A stretch of DNA of 55,673 bases from Nocardia nova NBRC 15556 (GCF_001613005.1 NZ_BDBN01000071.1:1-55673), one strand, 5' to 3'. Counted from the stretch's first letter, positions 20,086 through 28,930 are shown. Numbers and translations are program-made. Notes: generated by a model from the sequence alone, not told the origin.

Positions 20086-21018
20086 ATGAGCAGTATGTAC
20101 GAGCTGGAGTTCCCCGCTCCGCAGCTGTCCTCGGCCGACGGCGAGGGTCCGGTGCTGGTGCACGGCCTGGAAGGTTTCACCGACGCGGGTCACGCGGTAC
20201 GGCTGGCAACGACCCATCTGCGCGAAAGCCTCGAGTCGGAGCTCGTCGCCTCGTTCGACGTCGACGAATTGCTCGACTATCGCTCGCGGCGGCCGTTGAT
20301 GACGTTCAAGACCGATCACTTCTCGGACTACGCCGATCCGGAACTGAACCTGTGGGCGCTGCGCGATACCGCCGGCACCCCCTTCCTGCTGCTGTCGGGC
20401 ATCGAACCCGACCTGCGCTGGGAAAAGTTCGTGACGGCGGTGCGCCTGCTGGCCGAACAGCTCGGCGTGCGTCGCAGCATCGGCCTGAGCGCGATCCCGA
20501 TGGCGATTCCGCACACCCGGCCGCTGGGTGTCACCGCACACGCCAGCGACCGCGATCTGATCGGTGAGCATCAGCGCTGGCCCGGAGAACTGCAGGTTCC
20601 TGGTAGCGCGTCGTCGCTGCTGGAGTACCGCATGGGACAGCACGGCCACGAATCCATCGGATTCTCGGTGCACGTCCCGCACTATCTGGCGCAGACCGCG
20701 TACCCGGAAGCCGCGCAGACACTGCTGGAGAACGTCGCCGACAACGCCGGGCTGGAACTTCCGCTGGCCGCACTCGGCGAGGCAGCGGCCCGCGTGCGCG
20801 AACAGGTCAACGAGCACATCGCCGGAAATGCCGAGGTGGAGACGGTGGTACAGGCGCTCGAGCGCCAGTACGACAGCTTCGTCACCGCCCAAGAGCGCCG
20901 CTCCAGCCTGCTCGCCGGCGAGGCCGACCTGCCGACGGGCGAGGAACTGGGCGCGGAGTTCGAGCGCTTCCTCGCCGAGCAGACCGAATTCGGCGACGGC
21001 GACGACCCCCGGGACTGA
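20086..21018 (+). CDS. PAC2 family protein (Rv2714-like)
   Basis: A 310-residue PAC2-family protein, the counterpart of M. tuberculosis Rv2714. The core has the strand-turn VLVHGLEGFTDAGHAVRLA near residue 25, then PFLLLSGIEPDLRWEKF and GLSAIPMAIPHTRP. The C-terminal ~100 residues are helical (QVNEHIAGNAEVETVVQALE) and end in an acidic tail. Relatives in eukaryotes and archaea assist proteasome assembly; whether the actinobacterial form does so is unproven. The ATG at 20086 has a GGGAG ribosome site. A DUF3516-type helicase gene follows after 90 bases, possibly on its own leaderless promoter. Confidence 0.9.
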   Translation: MSSMYELEFPAPQLSSADGEGPVLVHGLEGFTDAGHAVRLATTHLRESLESELVASFDVDELLDYRSRRPLMTFKTDHFSDYADPELNLWALRDTAGTPFLLLSGIEPDLRWEKFVTAVRLLAEQLGVRRSIGLSAIPMAIPHTRPLGVTAHASDRDLIGEHQRWPGELQVPGSASSLLEYRMGQHGHESIGFSVHVPHYLAQTAYPEAAQTLLENVADNAGLELPLAALGEAAARVREQVNEHIAGNAEVETVVQALERQYDSFVTAQERRSSLLAGEADLPTGEELGAEFERFLAEQTEFGDGDDPRD

Positions 21019-21094
21019 CCCACACCACATCGCCCGGCGCGCACGGTTCACCGCCGTGCCGCCGGGCGATGCGGTACCCGCGGCGGTTCGTCGG

Positions 21095-21100
21095 TAACGT
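21095..21100 (+). promoter_or_regulatory. leaderless -10 element of the DUF3516-type helicase
   Basis: TAACGT ends 8 bases before the GTG start, and there is no ribosome site in between. This is the arrangement of leaderless mycobacterial transcripts. Confidence 0.45.
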
Positions 21101-21108
21101 GGACGCAC

Positions 21109-23616
21109 GTGCAGCTGTCCGAACTGGTTCCCGACCGTGCCGTGCCCGACGTGGATGCCGACTGGCTGTACGAAACCTTCGCCGAATGGACTTCCGCCCA
21201 GGGGCTGACGCTGTATCCGGCGCAGGAAGAGGCGCTGCTCGAGCTGATGACCGGCGCGAACGTCATCCTCGCCACCCCCACCGGCTCCGGCAAATCGATG
21301 GTCGCCGTCGGCGCCCACTTCGCCGCGCTGAACCGCGGTGAGCGCAGCTACTACACCGCGCCGATCAAAGCGCTGGTCAGCGAGAAGTTCTTCGCGCTGT
21401 GCGAGGTGTTCGGAGCCGACAAGGTCGGCATGGTCACCGGCGACGCCGCGGTGAATCCGACCGCCCCCATCATCTGCGCCACCGCCGAAATCCTCGCCAA
21501 TCTCGCGCTGCGGGAAGGCGCGGACGCCGATATCGGCCAGGTGGTGATGGACGAATTCCATTTCTACGCAGATCCCGATCGCGGCTGGGCCTGGCAAGTG
21601 CCGCTGCTGGAACTGCCGCGCGCCCAATTCCTGCTGATGTCGGCCACTTTGGGTGAGGTGGACCATTTCGCCCGGGATCTGGAACGCCGCACCGGCCGCT
21701 CCACCGCCGTCGTCACCGGCTCCGAGCGCCCGGTGCCGCTGCTGTTCTCCTATGTCCGCACTCCCATCACGGAGACCCTGGAAGATCTGGTGACCACCAG
21801 CCAGGCCCCGGTCTACGTCGTGCACTTCACCCAGGCCGCCGCACTCGAGCGCGCTCAGGCGCTGACGAGTGTGAATTTCGCGTCCAAGGCGGAAAAGGAC
21901 GCAATTGCCCAGGCGCTGGGCGGATTCCGGTTCGCGACCGGATTCGGCAAGACACTGTCGCGGCTGATCCGCCACGGCATCGGCGTGCACCACGCCGGGA
22001 TGTTGCCGAAGTATCGGCGGCTGGTGGAACGGCTGGCCCAGGACGGGCTGCTGAAGGTCGTCTGCGGTACCGACACCCTCGGTGTGGGCATCAACGTGCC
22101 GATCCGCACGGTGCTGCTCACCGGATTGACGAAATTCGACGGGGTGCGCACGCGGCGTTTGAAGGCGCGCGAATTCCATCAGATCGCGGGCCGGGCCGGG
22201 CGCGCCGGATACGACACCGTCGGCACGGTGGTGGTGCAGGCACCCGAGCACGAGGTAGAGAACGCCAGGCTGGTCGCCAAGGCCGGCGACGATCCGAAGA
22301 AGCTGCGCAAAATCCAGCGGCGTAAACCGCCGGAGGGTTTCGTGTCCTGGTCGGAGGACACCTTCGACCGGCTCGTCACCGCGCAGCCGGAACCGATGGT
22401 GTCTCGCTTCCGTGTCACCAATTCGATGCTGCTCAACGTCATCGCCCGGCCGGGCAACTGTTTCGACGCGATGCGCCATCTGCTCGAGGACAATCACGAA
22501 CCACGGCCTGCGCAGCGCAAACACATCCTGAAAGCGATCCGGCTCTACCGTGCGCTGCGCGATGCGGGCGTGGTCCAGCAACTCGACGAACCCGACGCCA
22601 CCGGTCGTCGGGCGCGGCTCACCGTCGATCTGCAGCGCGACTTCGCGCTCGACCAGCCGCTGTCGCCGTTCGCGCTGGCAGCGCTGGAGCTGCTTGACAA
22701 CTCCGCTCCCAGCTACACACTGGATGTGGTGTCGATCATCGAATCCACACTGGAGGATCCGCGCCAGTTGCTGCTCGCCCAGCAGCACCGGGCGCGGGGT
22801 GCGGCGATCGCCGAAATGAAGGCCGACGGCATCGAGTACGACGAACGCATGGAGCTGATCGAGGAGATCACCTGGCCGAAACCGCTGGCCGAGTTGATCG
22901 AACCGGCCTTCGAAACCTATCGCGCCGGCCATCCGTGGGTCTCGGAATTCAGCCCCTCCCCCAAATCCGTGGTGCGCGAAATGATCGAGCGCTCACTGAC
23001 TTTCGCCGAACTGGTCTCCCAGTACGAGCTGGCGCGCTCGGAGGGCCTGGTGCTGCGCTACCTCGCCGACGCCTATCGCGCGCTGCGCCGGACCGTCCCC
23101 GAATCCGCGCGCACCGAGGAACTCGAGGACATCACCGAATGGCTCGGTGAGCTTGTCCGCCAAGTCGATTCGAGTCTGCTCGACGAATGGGAGCAACTCA
23201 CCAATCCGGGCGCCGAGACCGACGACGATCAACTCGCCTTCGGCGCCGACACCGTGCGGCCGATCACCGCGAACGAACGTGCGTTCCGGGTCATGGTGCG
23301 CAACAGCATGTTTCGCCGGGTCGAGCTGGCCGGCCGGCAGCGCTGGGACGAACTCGCCGAATTCGACGACGGTCCGGACTGGGCGAACGATCTGGCCGCG
23401 TACTTCGACGAGTACGGCGCGATCGGCACCGGCCCGGACGCCCGCGGCCCGGCGCTGTTCGCCGTGGAGACCGAACCGGGTTTCTGGCGGGTGCGCCAGG
23501 TGCTCGACGACCCCGCCGGTGATCACGGCTGGGCGCTCGAGGCCGTCGTGGATCTGGCCGAATCCGATGCCGCCGGCGAGGTGGTCTTCGACGCGATGAC
23601 GGTGCGTGCGGGATGA
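21109..23616 (+). CDS. DEAD/DEAH-type helicase with DUF3516-like C-terminal domain
   Basis: An 835-residue superfamily 2 helicase related to HelY/Ski2. It has Walker A ATPTGSGKS (Lys62), a DEFH Walker B (148-151) instead of DEVH/DEAH, LMSATLGE as motif III, VCGTDTLGVGINVP, and motif VI QIAGRAGRAG near 358. The long helical C-terminal half (after ~390, beginning RRKPPEGFVSWSEDTFDRL) fits DUF3516 as found with actinobacterial helicases. Ski2-like enzymes unwind structured RNA, so a role in RNA turnover is plausible but inferred. The GTG start overlaps nothing; a polyamine operon starts 234 bases downstream. Confidence 0.88.
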   Translation: MQLSELVPDRAVPDVDADWLYETFAEWTSAQGLTLYPAQEEALLELMTGANVILATPTGSGKSMVAVGAHFAALNRGERSYYTAPIKALVSEKFFALCEVFGADKVGMVTGDAAVNPTAPIICATAEILANLALREGADADIGQVVMDEFHFYADPDRGWAWQVPLLELPRAQFLLMSATLGEVDHFARDLERRTGRSTAVVTGSERPVPLLFSYVRTPITETLEDLVTTSQAPVYVVHFTQAAALERAQALTSVNFASKAEKDAIAQALGGFRFATGFGKTLSRLIRHGIGVHHAGMLPKYRRLVERLAQDGLLKVVCGTDTLGVGINVPIRTVLLTGLTKFDGVRTRRLKAREFHQIAGRAGRAGYDTVGTVVVQAPEHEVENARLVAKAGDDPKKLRKIQRRKPPEGFVSWSEDTFDRLVTAQPEPMVSRFRVTNSMLLNVIARPGNCFDAMRHLLEDNHEPRPAQRKHILKAIRLYRALRDAGVVQQLDEPDATGRRARLTVDLQRDFALDQPLSPFALAALELLDNSAPSYTLDVVSIIESTLEDPRQLLLAQQHRARGAAIAEMKADGIEYDERMELIEEITWPKPLAELIEPAFETYRAGHPWVSEFSPSPKSVVREMIERSLTFAELVSQYELARSEGLVLRYLADAYRALRRTVPESARTEELEDITEWLGELVRQVDSSLLDEWEQLTNPGAETDDDQLAFGADTVRPITANERAFRVMVRNSMFRRVELAGRQRWDELAEFDDGPDWANDLAAYFDEYGAIGTGPDARGPALFAVETEPGFWRVRQVLDDPAGDHGWALEAVVDLAESDAAGEVVFDAMTVRAG

Positions 23617-23850
23617 GCACGATCGTTCTCGGCCTCCGTCGCGATCCGGCCACGACGCTCGTACGCCGCCGAAAACCCGGTGCCGACGCGCTGATCTGAT
23701 CCGGCCGCCGTCCCCCGGTGCGGGCCGCGCTGACCCGAGCGTGATCAAGCCGACCCTCGTTCCGGTTCGTTTCCCGTGCCCCCGCGCTGATACTCTCTCG
23801 CTCGCTGCCTGCAGCGGGAGGCTGCCCAGAAGAAAGAGAGTTCCCTTAGA

Positions 23851-24966
23851 TTGACCGGTACAAACGCGCCCGAGTCGCCCTGTCTCGTCATCGACCTCGA
23901 TCGGGTGCGCGGCAACTTCCACGCTTTCCGTGCGGCCTTCCCGTCGGCACGAATTCGCTTCGCTGTCAAAGCATCTCCGATGCCGGAGATCATCCGGCTG
24001 CTCGATTCCGAGGGCGCCGAATTCGACGTCGCCAGCATCGGCGAGATCGAGATGTGTGTGGCGCTGGGGGTCGACCCGGCAGTGCTCTGCTACGGCAATC
24101 CGATCAAGAAGGCCGCCCACATCGCCGCCGCCTACGCCGCGGGCGTGCGCCGGTTCGCCTTCGACACCGAGGACGACCTGGAGCGGATCGCCGAACTCGC
24201 GCCGGGCTCGGAGGTGGAGTGCCGGTTCCTCGCCTCCGCGCCGCAGTCGCAGACCCCGTTCGGCACCAAATTCGGCTGCGCACCCGGTGAGGCGGTGCGG
24301 CTGCTGGTGCGCGCCGGCGACCTGGGCCTGCGGGTGGCGGGCCCCTATTTCCACGTGGGGTCCCAGCAACTGGATCCGGTGGCGTGGCAGATCGGCATCG
24401 AGCAGGCCGCTGCCATCACGGAGGCGCTGGCGGTCAAGGACATCCCGGTGACGTCGGTGAATATCGGTGGGGGCCTGCCGATTTCGTACGCCGACCCGGC
24501 GCCGGAGCTGTCCGAACTGAGCGCCGTGATCGCCGAGTCGGCGACGCGGCACCTTCCCGAGCACACCGACCTGGTGGTGGAACCCGGCCGTGCCCTGGTG
24601 GGCAATGCCGGCGTGATCCACGCCGAGGTCGTGAACGTGCGCATCGCGCCGGACGGGCGGCGCTGGGTGTATCTCGACATCGGCCGCTACAACGGTATGG
24701 CCGAGACCGAGAACGAGTACATCGCCTACCGGATCGACACCGACCGCGACGGCGACCCCGTCGACGAGGCGGTGATCGCGGGCCCGACCTGCGACGGAGA
24801 CGATGTACTGTATCAACGCACGCGAGTCCTTCTGCCGACCACGCTGCGAGCCGGTGATCCCGTTCGGATCCTCGATACCGGCGCTTATACGGCGAGCTAT
24901 TCGTCGGTGTCCTTCAACGGTTTTCCGCCTTTGACTGTGCATGTCATCGGCGCTGAGCGAGAGTGA
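23851..24966 (+). CDS. ornithine decarboxylase-like PLP enzyme (fold III)
   Basis: A 371-residue alanine-racemase-fold decarboxylase, expected to turn ornithine into putrescine. The PLP lysine is Lys40 in RFAVKAS. HVGSQ, GGGLP and EPGRALVG line the phosphate site. GPTCDGDD (Cys314, Asp315) matches the active-site CDG-D pattern of eukaryotic-type ornithine decarboxylase and differs from the CES of diaminopimelate decarboxylases. A TTG start at 23851 follows AAAGAGAG at a fair distance. The next gene, a spermidine synthase fusion, begins inside its stop codon, which strongly supports ornithine rather than lysine or DAP as substrate. Confidence 0.9.
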   Translation: MTGTNAPESPCLVIDLDRVRGNFHAFRAAFPSARIRFAVKASPMPEIIRLLDSEGAEFDVASIGEIEMCVALGVDPAVLCYGNPIKKAAHIAAAYAAGVRRFAFDTEDDLERIAELAPGSEVECRFLASAPQSQTPFGTKFGCAPGEAVRLLVRAGDLGLRVAGPYFHVGSQQLDPVAWQIGIEQAAAITEALAVKDIPVTSVNIGGGLPISYADPAPELSELSAVIAESATRHLPEHTDLVVEPGRALVGNAGVIHAEVVNVRIAPDGRRWVYLDIGRYNGMAETENEYIAYRIDTDRDGDPVDEAVIAGPTCDGDDVLYQRTRVLLPTTLRAGDPVRILDTGAYTASYSSVSFNGFPPLTVHVIGAERE

Positions 24967-26192
24967 GTTTGCCCATGACGGCAGAATTCACCGGCTGGCA
25001 CGTGCTGGCCGAGTTCGGTGGTGTCGACGTAGCCCTCTGCGACGATCTCGAACGACTCGAAACAGCGCTTCGACAATCGTTGCTCGCCGCGGGAGTGACG
25101 ATCTGCGAGGTGGTGCACAAGAAGTTCGAGCCCCACGGCGTGACGGTGCTGGCGCTGCTGTCGGAATCGCACGCGTCGATCCACACCTATCCGGAATCCG
25201 GCGACATCTTCGTCGACGTGTTCACATGCGGCAGCATCGGCGCCGGCGCCACCAAGGCGGTCGAGTTGCTGCAGGAAGCGCTGCAGCCGGAATCGGTGCA
25301 TATGGAGGTCGTGCAGCGCGGGCATCACGCGCGCCGGGTGCACGAGCCGGTCGGCGACGGCCTGACCCGCGTCTGGGATCTGTCGGAGGTGATCGTGGAT
25401 GCGCGAACTCCGTTCCAGCACATGGTGATCGCGCGCACGGCGCAGGGCGTGTCGCTGTTCTCCGACGACGACCGGCAGTCCACCGAGTTCTCCCAGCTGA
25501 CCTATCACGAGGCGATGCTGGTCCCGGCCTACGCGCTGGCGGCCAAGCTCGACAACGTGCTCATCATCGGTTCCGGGGAGGGCGTGGCCAGCCAGATGTC
25601 GGTGGCCGCGGGCGCGACCCGCGTCGACCATGTCGATATCGACCGGATGGAGGTCGAGCTGTGCGCCCGGCATCTGCCCTACGGATACACTCCCGCCGAT
25701 CTGGAGGCCGCGGTCCGCGGTGACGGCGCGATCCGGATGCACTACGCCGACGGCTGGGACTTCCTGGCCGAGGCCGAAGCCGCCGGTGTGCGCTACGACG
25801 TGATCGTCATCGACCTCCCCGACGAGCGGGTCGAGGACGCCCAGCACAACCGCCTCTACGAGGAGGAATTCCTCACCCGAGGTAAGGCGCTGCTGGCCGA
25901 GGGCGGCGTTCTGGCCGCTCAGGCCGGTTGCCCGACCATGTGGCGCAACGAGACGCTGAAGCGTTCGTGGCAGCGGTTCACCGATCTGTTCGCCACCGTG
26001 GTGCCCTACGGCAGCGACGAGCACGAGTGGACGTTCCTGTTCGGTGTCGCCGAGCGCATCGACGACCCGGTCGCGGCGATGTGCGAGAAGCTGCCGAAGC
26101 TGCCCTACCATGCGGAGACGGTCGACGAACGCGCGCTGGTGCGCGGCGCCATCGAACCGTACGCACTGCGGGAGATCGCCGCTCGGGCATGA
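24963..26192 (+). CDS. fused S-adenosylmethionine decarboxylase-spermidine synthase
   Basis: One chain with two enzymes. The first ~120 residues are a prokaryotic AdoMet decarboxylase. Counting from the ATG at 24975, Glu64-Ser65 in LLSESHASIHTYPE is the self-cleavage site that makes the pyruvoyl cofactor, with His70 and Cys85 (VFTCG) as helper residues. Residues ~135-405 are a spermidine synthase: QSTEFSQLTYHEAML, the nucleotide loop IGSGEG, VDIDRMEVE and VIVIDLPDE. It would make decarboxylated AdoMet and pass its aminopropyl group to putrescine from the overlapping ornithine decarboxylase gene (GTGA overlap at 24963). The IGSGEG and DLPD motifs diverge slightly from classic GGGDG and DSTD forms, so the amine acceptor should be tested. 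Confidence 0.9.
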   Translation: MSLPMTAEFTGWHVLAEFGGVDVALCDDLERLETALRQSLLAAGVTICEVVHKKFEPHGVTVLALLSESHASIHTYPESGDIFVDVFTCGSIGAGATKAVELLQEALQPESVHMEVVQRGHHARRVHEPVGDGLTRVWDLSEVIVDARTPFQHMVIARTAQGVSLFSDDDRQSTEFSQLTYHEAMLVPAYALAAKLDNVLIIGSGEGVASQMSVAAGATRVDHVDIDRMEVELCARHLPYGYTPADLEAAVRGDGAIRMHYADGWDFLAEAEAAGVRYDVIVIDLPDERVEDAQHNRLYEEEFLTRGKALLAEGGVLAAQAGCPTMWRNETLKRSWQRFTDLFATVVPYGSDEHEWTFLFGVAERIDDPVAAMCEKLPKLPYHAETVDERALVRGAIEPYALREIAARA

Positions 26193-26238
26193 TACGGCCG
26201 GCGATCGTGGATCGGCTTGCCTGACAATCGAATACGAG

Positions 26239-26274
26239 AAGGACCGCCCGGGACGACAGTCCCGGGCGGTCCTT
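26239..26274 (+). terminator. strong hairpin terminator after the polyamine operon
   Basis: AAGGACCGCCCGGGA (26239-26253) and TCCCGGGCGGTCCTT (26260-26274) form a perfect 15-base stem with a 6-base loop, followed by TTCG. It lies 46 bases after the fusion gene's stop. Its symmetry would also stop leftward transcription. Confidence 0.9.
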
Positions 26275-26339
26275 TTCGACAGCCGTCGTCACGAACCTGC
26301 CGCACACCTGCCTCGCGGTCTATGGCCGTCCACCGACGC

Positions 26340-26792
26340 TCAGGCGCGCTCCTGCCGCCACTGGGCCGTGCGCTCGACGTAGCGGTCGAGGTGGTGGGAG
26401 ACGAACACTTCGGGCAGCCAGTCGTTGCCCGTGACCGCCGACGACCAGACGAAGGTCCGCACGGGTTGCTCGTAACCGATCAGCTCGATCGGGCGCAGAT
26501 CGTATTCCGGATCCTCGAAGGCTTCGATGGTCCGCCAGTCGGCCGCGGTCAGCCCGCGCAGGACCAGCCCGCCCGCCATTCGCCCGGGTTCGGCCACCAG
26601 CCCCGGGTAGAGCCGCTGCGGCAGGGCCGCGACCCGCCAGCCCCGCGCGACCGCGACATCCATCTCGGGCGTGCGGCCCAGCAGCACATCGAGCACGGGA
26701 CCGAATTGCAGGGTGCCGTAGGCGAACAGGTCCGGGCCGGGATCGTCGGGACGCGCGCGGCGTTGCGGCGCGGGCTTCTTCGCCGCGGTCAC
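26340..26792 (-). CDS. gamma-glutamylcyclotransferase-fold (AIG2-like) protein
   Basis: About 150 residues with the family signature FAYGTLQFGPV near the N-terminus and the catalytic-type acid in IEAFEDPEYDLRPIEL. The remainder (TGNDWLPEVFVSHHLDRYVE) matches the beta-barrel fold of GGCT/AIG2 proteins. These cleave gamma-glutamyl-amine or amino-acid bonds, but many bacterial members have no proven substrate. The GTG at 26792 is favoured since the 13 residues upstream (from the GTG-like start at 26831) are very basic and non-conserved in look. A CRP-like palindrome lies ~140 bases upstream. It is convergent with the polyamine operon. Confidence 0.78.
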   Translation of the reverse strand: MTAAKKPAPQRRARPDDPGPDLFAYGTLQFGPVLDVLLGRTPEMDVAVARGWRVAALPQRLYPGLVAEPGRMAGGLVLRGLTAADWRTIEAFEDPEYDLRPIELIGYEQPVRTFVWSSAVTGNDWLPEVFVSHHLDRYVERTAQWRQERA

Positions 26793-26930
26793 CGGATCAC
26801 CCCTCCGGCATCTCCGGCGCCCTCCGCGCACCTATCCGTCGTTACGTCGAACCATCCGTTCCTACTCGCACACCCGTATCGCATCCCTCCACTGTGCCGA
26901 ATGGGCGAGCGGCGCATCACACCGGGTAAA

Positions 26931-26946
26931 CGTGACCTACATCACA
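26931..26946. promoter_or_regulatory. CRP/GlxR-like palindrome
   Basis: CGTGACCTACATCACA matches TGTGA-N6-TCACA at 9 of the 10 specified positions. Outer GTAA (26927) and GTTAC (26948) extend the dyad loosely. It lies upstream of the GGCT-like gene and beyond the end of the MBL-fold gene, so it could only serve the former promoter. Confidence 0.55.
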
Positions 26947-27033
26947 GGTTACGTCGTCGCTGGTCACGGGTTGCCGAGAAGTCGCCAGACCGGGAAACCC
27001 TCCTTCCGCGGGATGCGCGCGGTAGCCCTCGCG

Positions 27034-27852
27034 CTATCCGACGGGCCGCACAGAATTCCCGGTGACCCGGGCGAACAGATCAGGGTCGTGCGAGTTGACG
27101 ATGGTGATCGCATTGCCGTGGGCGCGGCCCAGTTCCACCAGTCGCCGCCGGTTCTCCAGATAAGCCCCGCGCACGATCGAGCCCAGTTCGAACGACCACC
27201 AGAACAGCGGTGTCTTCGGCCCGGCCGGGTCGATCTCGCTCGCGACGTAGAACGCGTCACCGGCGTGCAGCAGCCAGCCCGACCCCGTGTCGACGGCGAC
27301 CCCGACGTGACCGCGCGTGTGGCCGGGCAGCGGGACGACCAGGATTTCCGGCGGCACGCCCGGCAAATCGCGCACCGCGCGGAAACCGAACCACTCGTCG
27401 GTGCCGTCGAGTTCGTTGACCATCCAGCGCGGCCCGTGCGACCACTGCGCCGCCCGGTAGCGCAGTCGCTCCGACAGCGTCCGCCCCGCGGTCGCCGCGC
27501 GGAATTCGGGCCCGTGCACGTGAATTGTCGCCTCGGGGAAATCCGCCAGTCCGGCGGAGTGGTCGAGGTCGAGGTGCGTGAGGATGATGTGGCGCACATC
27601 GGCGGGGTCGTAGCCCAGCGCCTGGATCTGCCGGATTGCGGTGTGGTGCTCGGCGGGCCGGATGCCGAGCAGAAAGCGGCCGGGGCCGACGAAGCGGCCG
27701 GGATCGCGCACACAGTCGAGCCCGAATCCGGTATCCACCAGCACCAACCCGGTCCTGGTCTCGATGAGCAGGCAGTGGTCCACCATGCCCATGGCCATGG
27801 TGCCGCAGTTGAGGTGATGAATCCGCACGCGACGAGCGTTCCAGACGCCCAC
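27034..27852 (-). CDS. MBL-fold metallohydrolase (lactonase-like)
   Basis: A 272-residue metallo-beta-lactamase-fold enzyme. The dinuclear metal motif is THLDLDHSAG (His93, Asp95, Asp97, His98), with GHTRGH, AGDAF and a late NSHDPD as further ligands. The layout (N-terminal HHLNCGTM, FPEATIHVH after the motif) resembles the family that includes N-acyl-homoserine lactonases, though those usually have HXHXDH rather than HXDXDH. It may open a lactone or cleave another ester; quorum quenching is only a guess. The start is a GTG at 27852 without a ribosome site. It follows oxyR by 36 bases on the same strand and may be its operon partner. Confidence 0.8.
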   Translation of the reverse strand: MGVWNARRVRIHHLNCGTMAMGMVDHCLLIETRTGLVLVDTGFGLDCVRDPGRFVGPGRFLLGIRPAEHHTAIRQIQALGYDPADVRHIILTHLDLDHSAGLADFPEATIHVHGPEFRAATAGRTLSERLRYRAAQWSHGPRWMVNELDGTDEWFGFRAVRDLPGVPPEILVVPLPGHTRGHVGVAVDTGSGWLLHAGDAFYVASEIDPAGPKTPLFWWSFELGSIVRGAYLENRRRLVELGRAHGNAITIVNSHDPDLFARVTGNSVRPVG

Positions 27853-27888
27853 CGGCCGGTCAATCGGGATGGGAGACCATGGAATTTC

Positions 27889-28797
27889 TCATATCGGGCG
27901 TTGTGCCCGAATGATTTCCGCCAGCTGTTCGTAGTCCTCCACGCGTGCGGTCGAACCCCGGAAGACCAGGCCGATGGTGCGCCCCGGCGCGGGCGCGGCG
28001 AACCGAGCGATATCCAATGTGCCACGGGAGGTTTCGGCCGCCACGGCCATCTCGGGAATCAGCGTCACCCCGAGCCCTCCGCCCACGCACTGCACCACCG
28101 TCGTCAGCGAGGCCGCGCGAGTATCGCCGACCGGCCCCGGGCGCACGTCCTGCGACCGGCACAGATCCAGCGTCTGGTCACGCAGGCAGTGCCCCTCGTC
28201 GAGCAACAGCAGCGGCAACTCGTCCAGGGCCGCGGGCTCGATGTCGCTCCGCCCGGCCAATTCGTGGCCGAGGGGCGTGACCAGGACGAATTCCTCGGTG
28301 TAGAGCGGGATTTCGACCATGCCGGTGGCCTCGGACGGCAGTGCCATCATCGCGACGTCGAGGACGCCGCTGCGCAATCCGTCGAGCAGCCGGGCGGTCT
28401 GATCCTCGATGACATGCGGCACCAGAGCCGGCAACCGGCGGCGCAGTTCCGGCAGCAACGCGGGCAGCACATAGGGCGCGACGGTGGGGATGATGCCCAT
28501 GCGCAGGGTGCCGCCGAGACCGTCGCCGGCCGCGGTGGCGACGAAGCGGTCGGCGGCCTCGAGCGTCGCCATCGCCTGCGGCAGCAACCTTTTGCCCGCG
28601 GCGGTCACCAGCACCCGGCGGGTGCTGCGCTCGATCAGCTGCAGGCCCAAACCGTTTTCCAGTGATGCCAGTGCCTGCGATAACGTGGGTTGGCTCACAT
28701 TCAGATGAGCCGCGGCGGTCCCGAAGTGGCGGTATTCCGCAATCGCCACGAACGCACGCAGCTGTGACAGGGTGGGCTGATAAGTCTGATCAGTCAC
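27889..28797 (-). CDS. oxyR: LysR-type peroxide sensor OxyR
   Basis: A 302-residue LysR-type regulator. The N-terminal helix-turn-helix spans TAAAHLNVSQPTLSQALASL. The periplasmic-binding-like domain contains the redox pair in EGHCLRDQTLDLCR (Cys204 and Cys213, spaced exactly as OxyR Cys199/Cys208 of E. coli). Oxidation to a disulphide switches on peroxide-defence genes. Its direct divergence from ahpC is the classic arrangement; M. tuberculosis retains only a broken oxyR at the equivalent place, while this copy is intact. The GTG at 28797 is chosen, with VTDQTYQPTLSQLRAF matching family starts; a longer start at 28824 would cross the operator. Confidence 0.95.
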   Translation of the reverse strand: MTDQTYQPTLSQLRAFVAIAEYRHFGTAAAHLNVSQPTLSQALASLENGLGLQLIERSTRRVLVTAAGKRLLPQAMATLEAADRFVATAAGDGLGGTLRMGIIPTVAPYVLPALLPELRRRLPALVPHVIEDQTARLLDGLRSGVLDVAMMALPSEATGMVEIPLYTEEFVLVTPLGHELAGRSDIEPAALDELPLLLLDEGHCLRDQTLDLCRSQDVRPGPVGDTRAASLTTVVQCVGGGLGVTLIPEMAVAAETSRGTLDIARFAAPAPGRTIGLVFRGSTARVEDYEQLAEIIRAQRPI

Positions 28798-28801
28798 GCC
28801 T

Positions 28802-28821
28802 ATCAGTATAGTGCAACTGAT
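28802..28821. promoter_or_regulatory. OxyR-like operator between oxyR and ahpC
   Basis: ATCAGT (28802-28807) and ACTGAT (28816-28821) form an inverted repeat with an 8-base AT-rich spacer containing ATAGTG. A further CTGATCAGT at 28787-28795 adds a third half-site towards oxyR, giving the extended footprint expected of a LysR-type tetramer. Confidence 0.6.
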
Positions 28822-28930
28822 CACCTTTACCTTTTATTGGTTTTTGGGCATGATCGACAGCGAAAGCTTCGACGGTGTCCCGCACCAGGGCGACCCGTCA
28901 CCCGTGCCCCACTACGACGAAGGAGACAAC

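Noticed and set aside
19903..22932. 1009-codon leftward frame opposite PAC2 and helicase genes
   Set aside because: Covers two genuine genes and their gap, and its protein is His/Gln/Arg-rich without motifs.
26932..28665. 577-codon rightward frame opposite the MBL-fold and oxyR genes
   Set aside because: Motif-free; the other strand has metal and Cys motifs in place.
28811..28930. N-terminal extension of AhpC from a GTG at 28811
   Set aside because: It would start within the OxyR operator; the ATG at 28931 has a strong ribosome site and matches AhpC length.
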